From assembly GCA_001799735.1 (NCBI GenBank), contig MGUA01000039.1, forward strand, positions 16,289-80,288: a stretch of DNA of 64,000 bases, read 5' to 3'. Shown here piece by piece: positions 23,212-32,350 of the stretch; position 1 is the first letter of the stretch, and each line of letters begins with the position of its first letter. Source of the DNA: Elusimicrobia bacterium GWB2_63_22. Lineage in GTDB: Bacteria > Elusimicrobiota > Elusimicrobia > Elusimicrobiales > UBA9959. The notes under the pieces are model-generated. The model did not search any database. It was given only the letters and a program-made list of their open reading frames with translations, and had not been told where the DNA came from. The position numbers were made by a program, and so were the translations under genes.

Positions 23212-24561
23212 ATGAGAAAACACGCCACACTGCTTTTAGCCGCAGCGTTCCTGGCCGCGGCCGTAATCCCCGGCCCGGCCCTCTGCGCCTGGGAAAAACT
23301 CCGTTCTTCCGACGCGCCCCTGGCCGTGGTTTACGCCTCTACCGGCGCCTATACCGTGGCCTATACCGTGGGCGAAACCTGCGCCAGCCCCTACAACATG
23401 GTCACCGGCCCCTATTCGGCCAGGTCCGGCTACCTGTCGCTTATTCCGTCCAGCCTGGAGAACCAGGGCTATTTCGGCCTGGAGGCGGGCCAGGGCGTGA
23501 TGCTGGCGGGCGCGCTCTGGGGCGCGCCGCCGGACGACAGCGTCAAACTCCTTTTCTCCACCGATATCTCAGCGTCCAGTTCCACTCCGGGGATAATTGT
23601 TACCGAGGTCCGCGATAACACAGGCGCGGACAAGAACGAGAACTGGCCGGTGGCCACCAGCTACTCCGGGCAGAGATTGATCATAGTTCCGGACCCGATG
23701 CGCGCCTGGCCCAAGGGCAGCGTCTTCGCGGTGTATTATTCCTCTTCGGTAGTGGACATCAACGGCGAGGCGCTGGCCGCCGCCACCACGGTCTATTTCT
23801 CCGTCACTATGGATCACCAGGTCGCTAATACCGCCACCTCGGTGTTCGACAGCCGGGTGCGCGTGGTGATCCCCGCCACTGCCTATTCCGAGGACTTCTT
23901 CCTGGCCCTGTCCACCAATTCCGAAAGGCCAGCTATCGTGCTGGCCAACGCCAAGCTGCCGGCCCAGCCCGGCTCTCCGGAGTTCCTCAATATGGTCAGC
24001 GTCGAGCCTTACGACGCCTCCGGCAACCCGCTGCAGCCCAGCGACGCCTGCGTGGTCACGCTGCCGTACCCGGGCGACGCCAACAGCGACGGGATCCTGG
24101 ACGGCTACGGGGCCTGGGTGAAGCCGGGCAACCTGGCCATCTGGCTGATGGACGAGGAGCGCAACCTCTGGGTAAAACAGACCGGCGCCGCGCTCGATAC
24201 TTCGGCCCGCACGGTCTCGCTGCCGGTCTCCCATTTTTCCAGTTACGGCCTGCTGGCCATTCCCGACGCGGACCTGAACCCCGTTTACGCCTACCCGGTG
24301 CCTTTCAGGCCCAACGCCGGCAACGCCGCGCGTTACGGTACCTGGGCGCAGGGCGTCACGTTCACCAGCCTGCCCGGCTACGGGAAGATAAAGATCTACA
24401 CGCTCGGCGGCCAGCTGGTGCGGGAACTGCCGGTAGACGCTGTGACGGAAAAGTGGGACGTCAAGAATTCCGACGGGAAGATCGTCGCCAGCGGCGTTTA
24501 TATCTGGGAAGCGACGGCCGGAAGCGGCCGCAAGACGGGCAAGCTGGTGGTTATAAAGTAG
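23212..24561 (+). CDS. Secreted beta-rich protein with C-terminal FlgD/type-IX-sorting-like domain
   Basis: A 449-residue protein with a signal peptide (cleavage near ALCA-W). The central part is beta-strand rich with a repeat of Big/Ig-like character (SVKLLFSTDISASSSTPGI, SVFAVYYSSSVVDINGEAL). Residues about 354-449 form a domain starting NPVYAYPVPFRPN, with GYGKIKIYTLGGQLVRELPV and SDGKIVASGVYIWEATAGSGRKTGKLVVIK: the classic FlgD-like/type IX C-terminal pattern (NPF..., IYxxxG, L...W.G.D..G..V..G.Y.Y......... K....). In type IX systems such domains direct export across the outer membrane via PorV. The next gene is PorV-like, which strengthens the call. Confidence 0.75.
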   Translation: MRKHATLLLAAAFLAAAVIPGPALCAWEKLRSSDAPLAVVYASTGAYTVAYTVGETCASPYNMVTGPYSARSGYLSLIPSSLENQGYFGLEAGQGVMLAGALWGAPPDDSVKLLFSTDISASSSTPGIIVTEVRDNTGADKNENWPVATSYSGQRLIIVPDPMRAWPKGSVFAVYYSSSVVDINGEALAAATTVYFSVTMDHQVANTATSVFDSRVRVVIPATAYSEDFFLALSTNSERPAIVLANAKLPAQPGSPEFLNMVSVEPYDASGNPLQPSDACVVTLPYPGDANSDGILDGYGAWVKPGNLAIWLMDEERNLWVKQTGAALDTSARTVSLPVSHFSSYGLLAIPDADLNPVYAYPVPFRPNAGNAARYGTWAQGVTFTSLPGYGKIKIYTLGGQLVRELPVDAVTEKWDVKNSDGKIVASGVYIWEATAGSGRKTGKLVVIK

Positions 24562-24570
24562 CGCAACGCC

Positions 24571-25713
24571 ATGAAGAACATAAAGGCCCTCCTTCTTTTT
24601 TCAGCCGCCCTCTGCTGCGCGGCGCGCCCTGCGCTGGCCGGGGCCGGCGAGACCGGCGGTGAATTCCTGCGCATCCTCCACAGCCCCCGGGCGGTGGCGA
24701 TGGGCGAGACCGGGGCCGGCCTTTACGGCGACCTGCTCGGCGCCGCCTCGCTTAACCAGGCGGCGCTGGCGCGCACCGGCTACAGCGAGGCGGCCTTCGC
24801 CTATAATTCCTGGCTCGAGGGCGTCACGGCCCAGCAGGCGGCTTTCGCCCGGCCTCTCGGCGGGCGCAGGGGCGTGGCGGCCGTCTCCATGGAGATGCTC
24901 AGCATGCCGGCTATCAACGGCTATGACAATTCCGGGGCTTACGCCGGCAAGGTGGAGGCCGGGAGTTTTGCCGGCGCCGCGCATTACGCGGTGCGCCTCA
25001 GCGGCCCGTGGCGGGACCGCCGCCAGGGCCTTTTCGGCGGGGCGGCGCTGAAGTACGCCAGGGAGAAATTGGAGACCGTCTCCGCTTCGGCCGTCCTTTT
25101 TGACGCCGGCCTGCTCTGGGTCAGGGACCTGCCCTGGGGCACCGCGGGCGCCGGGCTGTCCGCCCAATCCCTGGGGAGCGGTTTTAAATTCGATTCCGGC
25201 AGCGATCCCGCCCCGTCCGTAGTGCGCGCCGGGGTTTCTTTCATAACCCTCGCCGCCGGCGACCCGCTCACCTTCGCCGCGGACCTCAAGAAACCGTCCG
25301 GCACGGCTTCCGTGTTCTCCGCCGGCGCCGAATACCAGCTGCGCCGCCTGGTCGCTCTGCGTGCCGGCTACGTTTCGGGAGAGGACCTCGGCAGCGGCCT
25401 CCGCTTCGGCGGCGGCGTAGCGGTAAAGACGCTGCAATTCGATTACGCGGTCTCCAGCTACGGTAAGTTCGGCGCCGCCCACAGGTTCAGCCTGGCCTAC
25501 AAGTTCGGCAAGCCGGCGGAGATGACGCCGCACCTGAGCCCGGCGCAGGAAAAGGCCCGCTGGAAGGTGGAGCAGGCGCGCCGCCTGATGCGGGACAGCC
25601 GCTATTACGAAGCCGTGCTGGAGCTTAACGACGCCCTGGGCCTGGACCCCGGCGATCCCGCGGCCCTGGAACTTATGCGCAGGGTGCGGGGGCTGGTGGA
25701 GGTTTCCAAGTGA
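24571..25713 (+). CDS. PorV/PorQ family outer-membrane protein with C-terminal TPR-like helix pair
   Basis: A 380-residue protein with signal peptide (ALAG-A). The start of the mature part, GGEFLRILHSPRAVAMGETGAGLYGDLLGAASLNQAALA, is the PorV/PorQ (UPF0164) signature, followed by a FadL-like barrel: alternating strands with GVAAVSMEMLSMPAINGYD, GGAALKYAREKLETVSASAVLFDAGLLW and RFGGGVAVKTLQFDYAVSSYG. The last 50 residues (YYEAVLELNDALGLDPGDPAALELMRRV) are a TPR-like extension. PorV shuttles type IX cargo in Bacteroidota. It lies 9 bases after the CTD-bearing gene and overlaps the next gene at TGATG. Confidence 0.8.
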   Translation: MKNIKALLLFSAALCCAARPALAGAGETGGEFLRILHSPRAVAMGETGAGLYGDLLGAASLNQAALARTGYSEAAFAYNSWLEGVTAQQAAFARPLGGRRGVAAVSMEMLSMPAINGYDNSGAYAGKVEAGSFAGAAHYAVRLSGPWRDRRQGLFGGAALKYAREKLETVSASAVLFDAGLLWVRDLPWGTAGAGLSAQSLGSGFKFDSGSDPAPSVVRAGVSFITLAAGDPLTFAADLKKPSGTASVFSAGAEYQLRRLVALRAGYVSGEDLGSGLRFGGGVAVKTLQFDYAVSSYGKFGAAHRFSLAYKFGKPAEMTPHLSPAQEKARWKVEQARRLMRDSRYYEAVLELNDALGLDPGDPAALELMRRVRGLVEVSK

Positions 25714-26513
25714 TGCGCGCCGCCCTGGCGGCGCTGCTGCTGGCAGCGCCGGCCGCGGCGGCCGACCCCGTTCAACCGGGGCTGGGCGCGCTGATAGACG
25801 GCGTACTGGCCGCCCCCGCCGACCCCGCGGCCCGGGCGCGGCTGCGCGAGGCCGCCACCGAGGCCGCCGCCAGGCAGAAGGCCGCGGCGGCCCTGGAAAA
25901 GAAAGCCCTGCTGGCCGGCGCGGAGCGGGACAGGAAAATGCTCCTTGAACTGCGCGCCCTGAAAGCCGGGCGCACCCTCGCCTGGGAGCGCGAGCTTTCC
26001 GCGGTCTGCGCGCTGGCCGGGTCGGCGGATACGGCGGGGGAAGCCGTGGCGGCCTACGAGCGGCTGCTCAATGAAACCCCGGTCTATTCCGATAACCGCG
26101 AACAGGTTAAGGCGGCCGGGCTGAAGATCAAGGGTATCTTTTACGATACGATAAAAAGGGAATTCCCCTACCTGGTGCAGGGGCGCACCCAGACGAACGA
26201 GCGGGATATAGCGGCCCTCATGTTCACCAGGGCCTCGGTGAGTGACGACAATGTGCGCTACCTCGATACCAGCACGACTCAGAAGGTGCTGGATATCGCC
26301 GCCCGGCTGCGCAGAGTGGAGGCCGAGCTCGGCGTCCAGCACGCCAACCTTGCCGGGGGCCTGGAGCTGTACGCCAAGAAGCGCTACGCCGGGGCGCTGG
26401 AACTTTTGGCCAAGGTGCTGTCCTTCGACAGCGCGAATGAAGAAGCTCTTTTTTACCGCGCCCGCGCCGAAGAAGAATCCGGCGCGGCCGGGCTGAACGA
26501 ACAGACGAGGTGA
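25713..26513 (+). CDS. Exported helical protein, TPR-like C-terminus
   Basis: A 266-residue protein; ATG at 25713 overlaps the stop of the PorV-like gene (TGATG). Signal peptide ALLLAAPAAA. The centre is long charged helices (ARLREAATEAAARQKAAAALEKKALLAGAERDRK; coiled-coil-like), followed by LYAKKRYAGALELLAKVLSFDSANEEALFYRARAEEE, a TPR motif near the C-terminus. Likely a periplasmic adaptor of the export operon. It does not match a family I can name. The fibre gene follows after 4 bases. Confidence 0.72.
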   Translation: MRAALAALLLAAPAAAADPVQPGLGALIDGVLAAPADPAARARLREAATEAAARQKAAAALEKKALLAGAERDRKMLLELRALKAGRTLAWERELSAVCALAGSADTAGEAVAAYERLLNETPVYSDNREQVKAAGLKIKGIFYDTIKREFPYLVQGRTQTNERDIAALMFTRASVSDDNVRYLDTSTTQKVLDIAARLRRVEAELGVQHANLAGGLELYAKKRYAGALELLAKVLSFDSANEEALFYRARAEEESGAAGLNEQTR

Positions 26514-26517
26514 GTTT

Positions 26518-29500
26518 GTGACCAAAAGATACGGAGCGGCCCTGGCCGCGCTTTTAATTTTCTCCGGGCTTTGCGCCCGGACCCATGCCGCCGTGCCCGG
26601 CACGCTCAGTTACCAGGGCACGCTGCGCAATAACGGCGCCCTGGTCACCGGCACCGTGGCCATGGAGTTCCGCATCACCAGCGCCGACGGCCTTACGCAG
26701 TACTGGACCTCCGGCTCCACCAACGTGCCGGTTTCGGCCGGCCTGTTCCGCTATGCGCTCGGCATCCCCAACGAGGCGCAGTTCGCCGCCATCCCCTGGA
26801 AGGATATCACCCCGTACGTGCAGATGGTGGTCGACGGCAGCCCCCTCCCGCGCGAGCCGCTCTACGCCTCCGCCTACGCGCAGCACGCCCGTACCGCGGA
26901 AAGCTCCACGGGCACTTTTACGGCCTACGAGGGCGACATCCGCATCTCCACCTCCGCCGGCAGCAAGGGCCTGGTTTTCCAGGACGGCACCGCCCAGTAC
27001 ACGGCGGCCGGCTGGTCCGTTTCCGGGCAGAACGCCTTCCTCTCCGGTTCCGGCGGCGCGGGCGTAGGCGTCGCCTCGCCGCAGGCGCGCCTGGACGTGC
27101 AGGCCGCCTCGCCCTCCGGCGTTACCCAGATCTGGCGCAACGCCTCCGGGGTCATAAAAGCCTCGGTCTCCGCCTCGGGGATCCTCTACGCCCCGGGCCT
27201 GGACGTTAATGACGCCGACGCCAATACCGCCAGCAGCGGCTTTAGGTTTTCTAATTTTTATTGTTCCGGCACCGCCAAACTGACGGTAGACTCCGGCGGC
27301 AACCTGGTGTGCGCCTCGGACCAGACCGGCAGCGGCACCGGCAACCTGGTAGACACGCTCGGCGAAACGCTGGGCGCGGGCAGCGACGCGCTGACCCTGG
27401 GGATGGTGAACCTGGGCAGCGTGGCCATCGGCCTGAGCCCGGCCGGCACCCGCCTGGACGTGCAGGCGGCGAACCTGGACCCCAACGTGCAGTTCTGGCG
27501 CAACAGCGGCGGCGCGGTGGTTTCCTCCATGAGCGCCGCCGGCGTGCTCTACGCCGACGCCTCCGGCCTGCGCGGCCTGCCCGCCGGCGCCGACAGCCTG
27601 GGCAGCCATCTGGCCACCGCCACGCTGCGCATGGGCGGCTTCGATATCATCAATGCCGGCGGGATAACCGCGGGCGGGCAGTTCACTTCCTATTCCAGCG
27701 TCACTGTTTCCGGCAGCGGCGGTTTGGCTGCGGCCGGCCTTTCGCTCGCCCCCGGGGTCTGGCTCTCTTCCTCCGCGGCGGCGCAGTACGGCGGAGTCTA
27801 CGTCTCCAGCCATGTTTATCTGCCTGCCGGCGCCGTCTATTACGGTTCCGGCGCAGGGCTCACGGCTCTCAACGCCTCCAATATCTCGGCGGGGGCGCTG
27901 GCCGACGGACGGCTTTCGGCCAATGTGCCGCTGCTTGGTGCCGACCAGTCCTTCTCAGGGGACAACACCTTCACCGGCCTGTTCGCGGTGGCCGGGTCCA
28001 CCGGCGCGGCCGCGGCCAGGCTGCAGCTCAACCCTTCGGTGGGCGTTTCTTCCGCCGCGGCGGCGCAGTACGGCGGCGTGTACGTCTCCAGCCACGTCTA
28101 CCTGCCGGCCGGGGCGGTCTACTACGGTTCCGGAGCGGGGCTTACTGCCCTCAGCGCCTCCAATATTTCGGCGGGCTCTCTCGCGGACGGCCGGCTTTCG
28201 GCCAACGTGCCGCTGCTTAATGCGGCCAATATTTTCACCGGCCCCCTTACCGTCTCCGCAGAGGCCGGAGCGTCGGCGCCGAAGCTGAGCCTGGCGTCCA
28301 ACGTGGAGATCTCTTCTTCCGCCCCTGCCTTCCACGGCGGAGTAGGTGTAGTGGTAAGCAGCAATGTGTTCGTGCTCGGCTTTTCTTCCGCCACCCGGTA
28401 CTACGGCGACGGTTCGGCGCTGACCGGCATAGTCGGTTCGGACGGCCTTGGCGACCACGTGGCGACCACGACCCTGCTGATGTCGGGCTTTGGCATTGCC
28501 GGGGCCGGAGATGTCACTTCTTCCGGAGCTATAACCGCTTACTCCAGCATGACCGTGGCCGGAGCGCTGGGCGTCGGCGCTCCGCGGCTTACCCTGGCGG
28601 TCGGTGTAGAGATCTCCTCTACCCCGGAGACTACGGCTATCCGCGGCGGCGTCTATGTGAGCAGCAACGTTTTTGTTGCCGGTATCTCTTCCGCTACCCG
28701 TTATTACGGCGACGGCTCGTCCTTGACCGGTATAACCGCGTCTGATAACCTTGGCACGCATGTCGCCACGAAGACGCTGGACATGGCCGGCTTCGACATA
28801 GTCGGAGTTTCCACCGTCTCCGTCAGTTCCATCACAGCGGGCGGGCTCGGGCTCGTAGTCAGCACTAATTTACTGGTCATGAACGGCAATATAGGCATCA
28901 ATACCCTGCTGCCCCAGTCCAGGCTGCACGTGAACGGCGGCATAATGAGCTCCAGTCTGTCCGGCTCCGGGGACCAATGCGTTTACGCCGATGATACCGG
29001 AGCGCTGCATGTGTCCGGGGGCGGGCTCTGCGGCAGTGCCGCCGGCCTGGATAATCTGGGCAACCATACGATGACCCAGAATCTCAAGACCGGGGCCAAC
29101 CTGATAGCTAACTCCGCCATCTCCGCAACCGGTATTTCCATCAACGCTTCGGATAATGTCGGCATAGGTTTGCCGTCCGCCGGAGCCAGGCTGGACGTGC
29201 AGGCCTCGGGAGCTAACGCCCAATTCTGGCGCGACAGCGGCGGCACTATAGTGTCCTCCATGACCGACGCCGGCGTGCTCTACGCTGAAGCTTCGGGGCT
29301 GCGCGGCCTTACCCTGGCGTCTACCCTGGCTGACGGCAACAACGCCGGCGGTATAGGCATCACCGATCTCGGCAGCGTGGCCATAGGCCTCGGCGCCGCC
29401 GCGGCCCAGCTGGACGTGCAGTCCTCGGGCGTTAACGCCCAGTTCTGGCGCAACAGCGGCGGCACTATAGTGTCCTCCATGACCGACGCGGGCGTGCTGT

Positions 29501-30966
29501 ACGCGGAGGTTTCGGGTCTGCGCGGCCTTACCCTGGCGGCCACGCTGGCGGGCGGAAATAACGCTGGCGGGGCGGCTGTCACGAATCTTGGCAACCTGGG
29601 CGTAGGCCGGGCGGCGGCCGCTAATATCCGCCTGGAGGTGCAGGCGGGCGGGACCGACGAGGATACGCAGATCTGGCGGGCTCCGGACGGGACCATAGTC
29701 TCTTCGATGAGCGCCGGCGGAGTGCTCTACGCCGAAGCTTCCGGCCTGCGCGGCCTGCCGCCTGACGGCCTCGGCACGCACACGGCCGGGCAGGACCTGG
29801 ACATGAATAATTTCGCCATTACCAACGCGCCCAGGCTGGCGCTGACCGCCAACGTGGACATCTCTTCCACTCCCGACTCTTTCCACGGCGGCATAGGCGT
29901 GCAGGTGAGCAGCAATATCTTTATAGTCGGCATCGCCTCCGCCACTAAGTTCTACGGCGACGGCTCCGCCCTGACCGGCGTGACCGGCGGCAGCGTGACC
30001 GGCATGGCCAACCCCGCCACGGAGGACCTGAACATGGCTAACAACAACGTGTACGGGGTTCTTTCTTTAGCGGCCACCAACGCAAGCATAACCAACGTGC
30101 AGGCCGCTGTTCTAAACACCACGCAGCCGCAGCTCACAATAAGCACGCATCTATATGTAGCGGGGCATTCGGCCTTCGGCAATGGCATAGCCGCCGCCAG
30201 TACTTTCTCGGCGGTTTCGGTGTATAAGAGCTACACCAATCCCGACCTAAACATAGATAACACAGGCATCTACGTGCGTTCCGAGATGACGCCGCCGGTT
30301 GATAACCTGGGTATGATCACCAGCGGCGGTCTGTTTACGGGCACTATCCCAGACAACCACGGTTTCAATAGTGGGATGCTGCGCGGCGTATACGGTCTGG
30401 CCGAGGCTCGCAATAATGCCGGGCTCCGCTACGCGGCCGGAGTTATGGGCGGAGTCACCAAGACTAACCCGGGCACCCTGAACGAGGCCTTTGGCGGATA
30501 TTTTTCCGTGAATATGGGGAACACTGCAGCCGCCAGCAACATAATCAACGCCTACGGCGTATATACCATGAGTTATGTCGCAGACCCCGATGCCACCATC
30601 ACCAATCTGTTCGGAGTATATGTGGACTCGCCTACGGTCGGCACGCTGAACAATATCACCAACAATTACGGCGTGTATATAAACGACCAGTCCGGTTTTG
30701 GTACCGTGAAGAGCTACAACCTGTACTCTGCCGGGAGCGCGTCCAAGAACTACCTGCAGGGCAAGACCGGAATCGCGGTAGAGCCGTCCGCAGCGGTAAC
30801 GGCGCCTTTGCAGTTGGAGATGAATGTTACTGATGGCAGCGCTATCCGCATGAATAGCGGCGCGGTTTGGTGTGACCTGAGGGTCAGCCTCGGGACCACT
30901 TGCCCGGACGGCACAAAACTCGGGGAGCATAACACCAAGTCTCTGTGCCTGGTCTGCAGCCCTTAA
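26518..30966 (+). CDS. Giant repetitive surface fibre protein
   Basis: A 1482-residue protein starting at GTG (26518), with a signal peptide (ending near THA-A). The first 110 residues, PGTLSYQGTLRNNGALVTGTVAMEFRI ... LYASAYAQHA, match the 'YQG...L...ASAYA' N-terminal module common to very long fibre proteins of several phyla. The body is built from repeats: five copies of LDVQA...FWRNSGG...IVSSM...GVLYAEASGLRGL (DNA starts at 27091, 27454, 29191, 29410, 29632) and two near-identical 57-residue units (27766-27936, 28048-28218) with VYVSSHVYLPAGAVYYGSG. Many FYGDGSALTG motifs recall tail-fibre stalks. The last 40 residues contain four Cys (WCDLRVSLGTTCPDG...LCLVCSP). It ends the operon. Likely a trimeric surface appendage. 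Confidence 0.8.
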   Translation: MTKRYGAALAALLIFSGLCARTHAAVPGTLSYQGTLRNNGALVTGTVAMEFRITSADGLTQYWTSGSTNVPVSAGLFRYALGIPNEAQFAAIPWKDITPYVQMVVDGSPLPREPLYASAYAQHARTAESSTGTFTAYEGDIRISTSAGSKGLVFQDGTAQYTAAGWSVSGQNAFLSGSGGAGVGVASPQARLDVQAASPSGVTQIWRNASGVIKASVSASGILYAPGLDVNDADANTASSGFRFSNFYCSGTAKLTVDSGGNLVCASDQTGSGTGNLVDTLGETLGAGSDALTLGMVNLGSVAIGLSPAGTRLDVQAANLDPNVQFWRNSGGAVVSSMSAAGVLYADASGLRGLPAGADSLGSHLATATLRMGGFDIINAGGITAGGQFTSYSSVTVSGSGGLAAAGLSLAPGVWLSSSAAAQYGGVYVSSHVYLPAGAVYYGSGAGLTALNASNISAGALADGRLSANVPLLGADQSFSGDNTFTGLFAVAGSTGAAAARLQLNPSVGVSSAAAAQYGGVYVSSHVYLPAGAVYYGSGAGLTALSASNISAGSLADGRLSANVPLLNAANIFTGPLTVSAEAGASAPKLSLASNVEISSSAPAFHGGVGVVVSSNVFVLGFSSATRYYGDGSALTGIVGSDGLGDHVATTTLLMSGFGIAGAGDVTSSGAITAYSSMTVAGALGVGAPRLTLAVGVEISSTPETTAIRGGVYVSSNVFVAGISSATRYYGDGSSLTGITASDNLGTHVATKTLDMAGFDIVGVSTVSVSSITAGGLGLVVSTNLLVMNGNIGINTLLPQSRLHVNGGIMSSSLSGSGDQCVYADDTGALHVSGGGLCGSAAGLDNLGNHTMTQNLKTGANLIANSAISATGISINASDNVGIGLPSAGARLDVQASGANAQFWRDSGGTIVSSMTDAGVLYAEASGLRGLTLASTLADGNNAGGIGITDLGSVAIGLGAAAAQLDVQSSGVNAQFWRNSGGTIVSSMTDAGVLYAEVSGLRGLTLAATLAGGNNAGGAAVTNLGNLGVGRAAAANIRLEVQAGGTDEDTQIWRAPDGTIVSSMSAGGVLYAEASGLRGLPPDGLGTHTAGQDLDMNNFAITNAPRLALTANVDISSTPDSFHGGIGVQVSSNIFIVGIASATKFYGDGSALTGVTGGSVTGMANPATEDLNMANNNVYGVLSLAATNASITNVQAAVLNTTQPQLTISTHLYVAGHSAFGNGIAAASTFSAVSVYKSYTNPDLNIDNTGIYVRSEMTPPVDNLGMITSGGLFTGTIPDNHGFNSGMLRGVYGLAEARNNAGLRYAAGVMGGVTKTNPGTLNEAFGGYFSVNMGNTAAASNIINAYGVYTMSYVADPDATITNLFGVYVDSPTVGTLNNITNNYGVYINDQSGFGTVKSYNLYSAGSASKNYLQGKTGIAVEPSAAVTAPLQLEMNVTDGSAIRMNSGAVWCDLRVSLGTTCPDGTKLGEHNTKSLCLVCSP
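27766..27936 (+). repeat. 171-bp coding repeat, unit 1 of the fibre gene
   Basis: Matches 28048-28218 with an offset of 282 bases. It encodes VYVSSHVYLPAGAVYYGSGAG and then LADGRLSANVPLL. Differences are mostly at third codon positions, so the duplication is old and under selection. Confidence 0.8.
28048..28218 (+). repeat. 171-bp coding repeat, unit 2 of the fibre gene
   Basis: Second copy of the unit at 27766-27936, same frame. Confidence 0.8.
29190..29530 (+). repeat. Tandem 219-bp repeats LDVQ...SGLRGL in the fibre gene
   Basis: Two tandem copies starting 29191 and 29410 (offset 219) share long identical stretches such as GCGGCACTATAGTGTCCTCC, with a third, more diverged copy from 29632. 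Recent duplication or gene conversion is likely. Confidence 0.8.
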
Positions 30967-30979
30967 CCGCGAGCCGGAT

Positions 30980-31020
30980 AAAAAAAGAGCGCCCCGGGCA
31001 GCCGGGGCGTTCTTTTTTTG
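30980..31020. terminator. Bidirectional terminator between fibre gene and RNA methyltransferase gene
   Basis: A-run, stem GCGCCCCGG / CCGGGGCGT with GCAG loop and T-run; symmetrical, serving both convergent genes. Confidence 0.9.
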
Positions 31021-31029
31021 CGGGACTGT

Positions 31030-32310
31030 TTACGGCCGCTCGAAGACCAGGAGGGTCTCTGAGTGGGGGGTGTTGGGGTAGAAGTCGAAGCCGGCCGACC
31101 GGATGATCTTGTACTTCTCCATGAAGTAGGCGGCGTCGCGGCCCTGCGTGATGGGGTTGCAGGACAGGTAGATGATGCGCTTCGGGAGGATCTGCATGAT
31201 GCGCTTTATCACCTTGGTGTGCAGCCCGGCGCGGGGGGGGTCCAGCACCAGGATGTCGGTGCCGTCGAAGATGCCCTCGCCGGCCTTCTCGGACAGCGAG
31301 CACGCTATCTGGAAGTTGTCGGCGCCGTTGGCCTGGGCGTTGACCGCGGCGTATTTAACCGAGCTCTCCGAGGATTCCACCGCGTAGACCTTGTCGGCCA
31401 GGTCGCGCAGGGTCAGGCCTATCACGCCCACGCCGGAGTACAGGTCCACCAGCTTGCCGCATTTAAAGGAGGCCGCGCGAATTTCCTTCAGCGCCTCCTC
31501 GAACAGCTCCGTGTTGTTCTGGAAGAAGCAGTCGAAGCCGTAGGAGAATTTGCCTCCGAGCAGTTCCTCGGTGACGAAGTCGTCGCCCCAGGCCTTTATG
31601 ATCCCGTCCACCTGGCTGACCGAGCTGATGGGGTTGGAGTAGATGGCCAGGAAGCCGTTGAGCCCTTCCACCAGCATCTCCGGCAGTTCTATGTCCTGCC
31701 GCTTCATGAACAGCGCGGCCACGCGCGAGCCGGGCTTCTTGGCCTCGCGGACGATCAGGGTCTTGAGGTCCGCGGTGGAGAGCTTGAGGCCGTTGATGAT
31801 CTCCAGCACTTTCTTGGCCGCGGCGTTGGTCTCGGGGCTGATCAGAGCGCAGCCGTCGGGCAACAGGTACTTCTCCCGGTAGTTGCCGCGCTTGTGGAAG
31901 GCGAAAGAGAGGGCCCCCGGCTCGCCGGTAAAGCTGTACTCGATCTTGGTGCGGTAGCCGAAGGTCTTCTGCGCGCCGTAAAATTTATCCAGGCGGATGG
32001 TTTCCTTGGTGGTCTGGTAGAGCAGGTCCTCTATCAGCTCCTTCTTGGTCTCGCACTGGAAGCCGTACTCCATGACCTGCCAAGGGGAGCAGCTGAGGTA
32101 ATGGTCCTCTTTCGGCGCCACGCGCTTGGGCGACGGGGTTATGATCTCCAGCAGTTCCGCCTCCGCGAAGTTCTTCTTCTCGAAAGTGATCCTGACGCGG
32201 GCGGTCTCGTCCGGCAGTACGCCGTAGCAGAACACGACTTTGCCTTCGCTCCGGCCCAGGGCTTTGCCCTCGCCTACTATCTTCTTGAATTCAAGGGTTA
32301 TTTCACGCAT
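31030..32310 (-). CDS. RumA/TrmA-family (uracil-5-)RNA methyltransferase
   Basis: A 426-residue enzyme. The N-terminal TRAM domain (IVGEGKALGRSEGKVVFCYGVLPDETARVRI) precedes a class I methyltransferase with LVDLYSGVGVIGL, AVESSESSVKYAAVNAQAN, LVLDPPRAGLH and IIYLSCNPIT; the Cys of SCNP is the catalytic nucleophile in this family. FDCFFQNNTELFEEAL is the usual Q-N motif. E. coli relatives make m5U in 23S rRNA (RlmC/RlmD) or tRNA (TrmA); which target applies cannot be told. Only two cysteines lie near the TRAM domain, so the four-Cys iron-sulfur site of RlmD may be incomplete. Its ATG follows TATATAAAAAT with no ribosome-binding site. Confidence 0.9.
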   Translation of the reverse strand: MREITLEFKKIVGEGKALGRSEGKVVFCYGVLPDETARVRITFEKKNFAEAELLEIITPSPKRVAPKEDHYLSCSPWQVMEYGFQCETKKELIEDLLYQTTKETIRLDKFYGAQKTFGYRTKIEYSFTGEPGALSFAFHKRGNYREKYLLPDGCALISPETNAAAKKVLEIINGLKLSTADLKTLIVREAKKPGSRVAALFMKRQDIELPEMLVEGLNGFLAIYSNPISSVSQVDGIIKAWGDDFVTEELLGGKFSYGFDCFFQNNTELFEEALKEIRAASFKCGKLVDLYSGVGVIGLTLRDLADKVYAVESSESSVKYAAVNAQANGADNFQIACSLSEKAGEGIFDGTDILVLDPPRAGLHTKVIKRIMQILPKRIIYLSCNPITQGRDAAYFMEKYKIIRSAGFDFYPNTPHSETLLVFERP

Positions 32311-32350
32311 ATTTTTATATACTACAATTAATTGAAGGGTTTCCCAACAA

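Noticed and set aside
27091-29700. Fibre repeats as an invertible shufflon or phage tail locus
   Set aside because: All repeats are direct and in frame; no recombinase, no inverted copies, no phage genes around.
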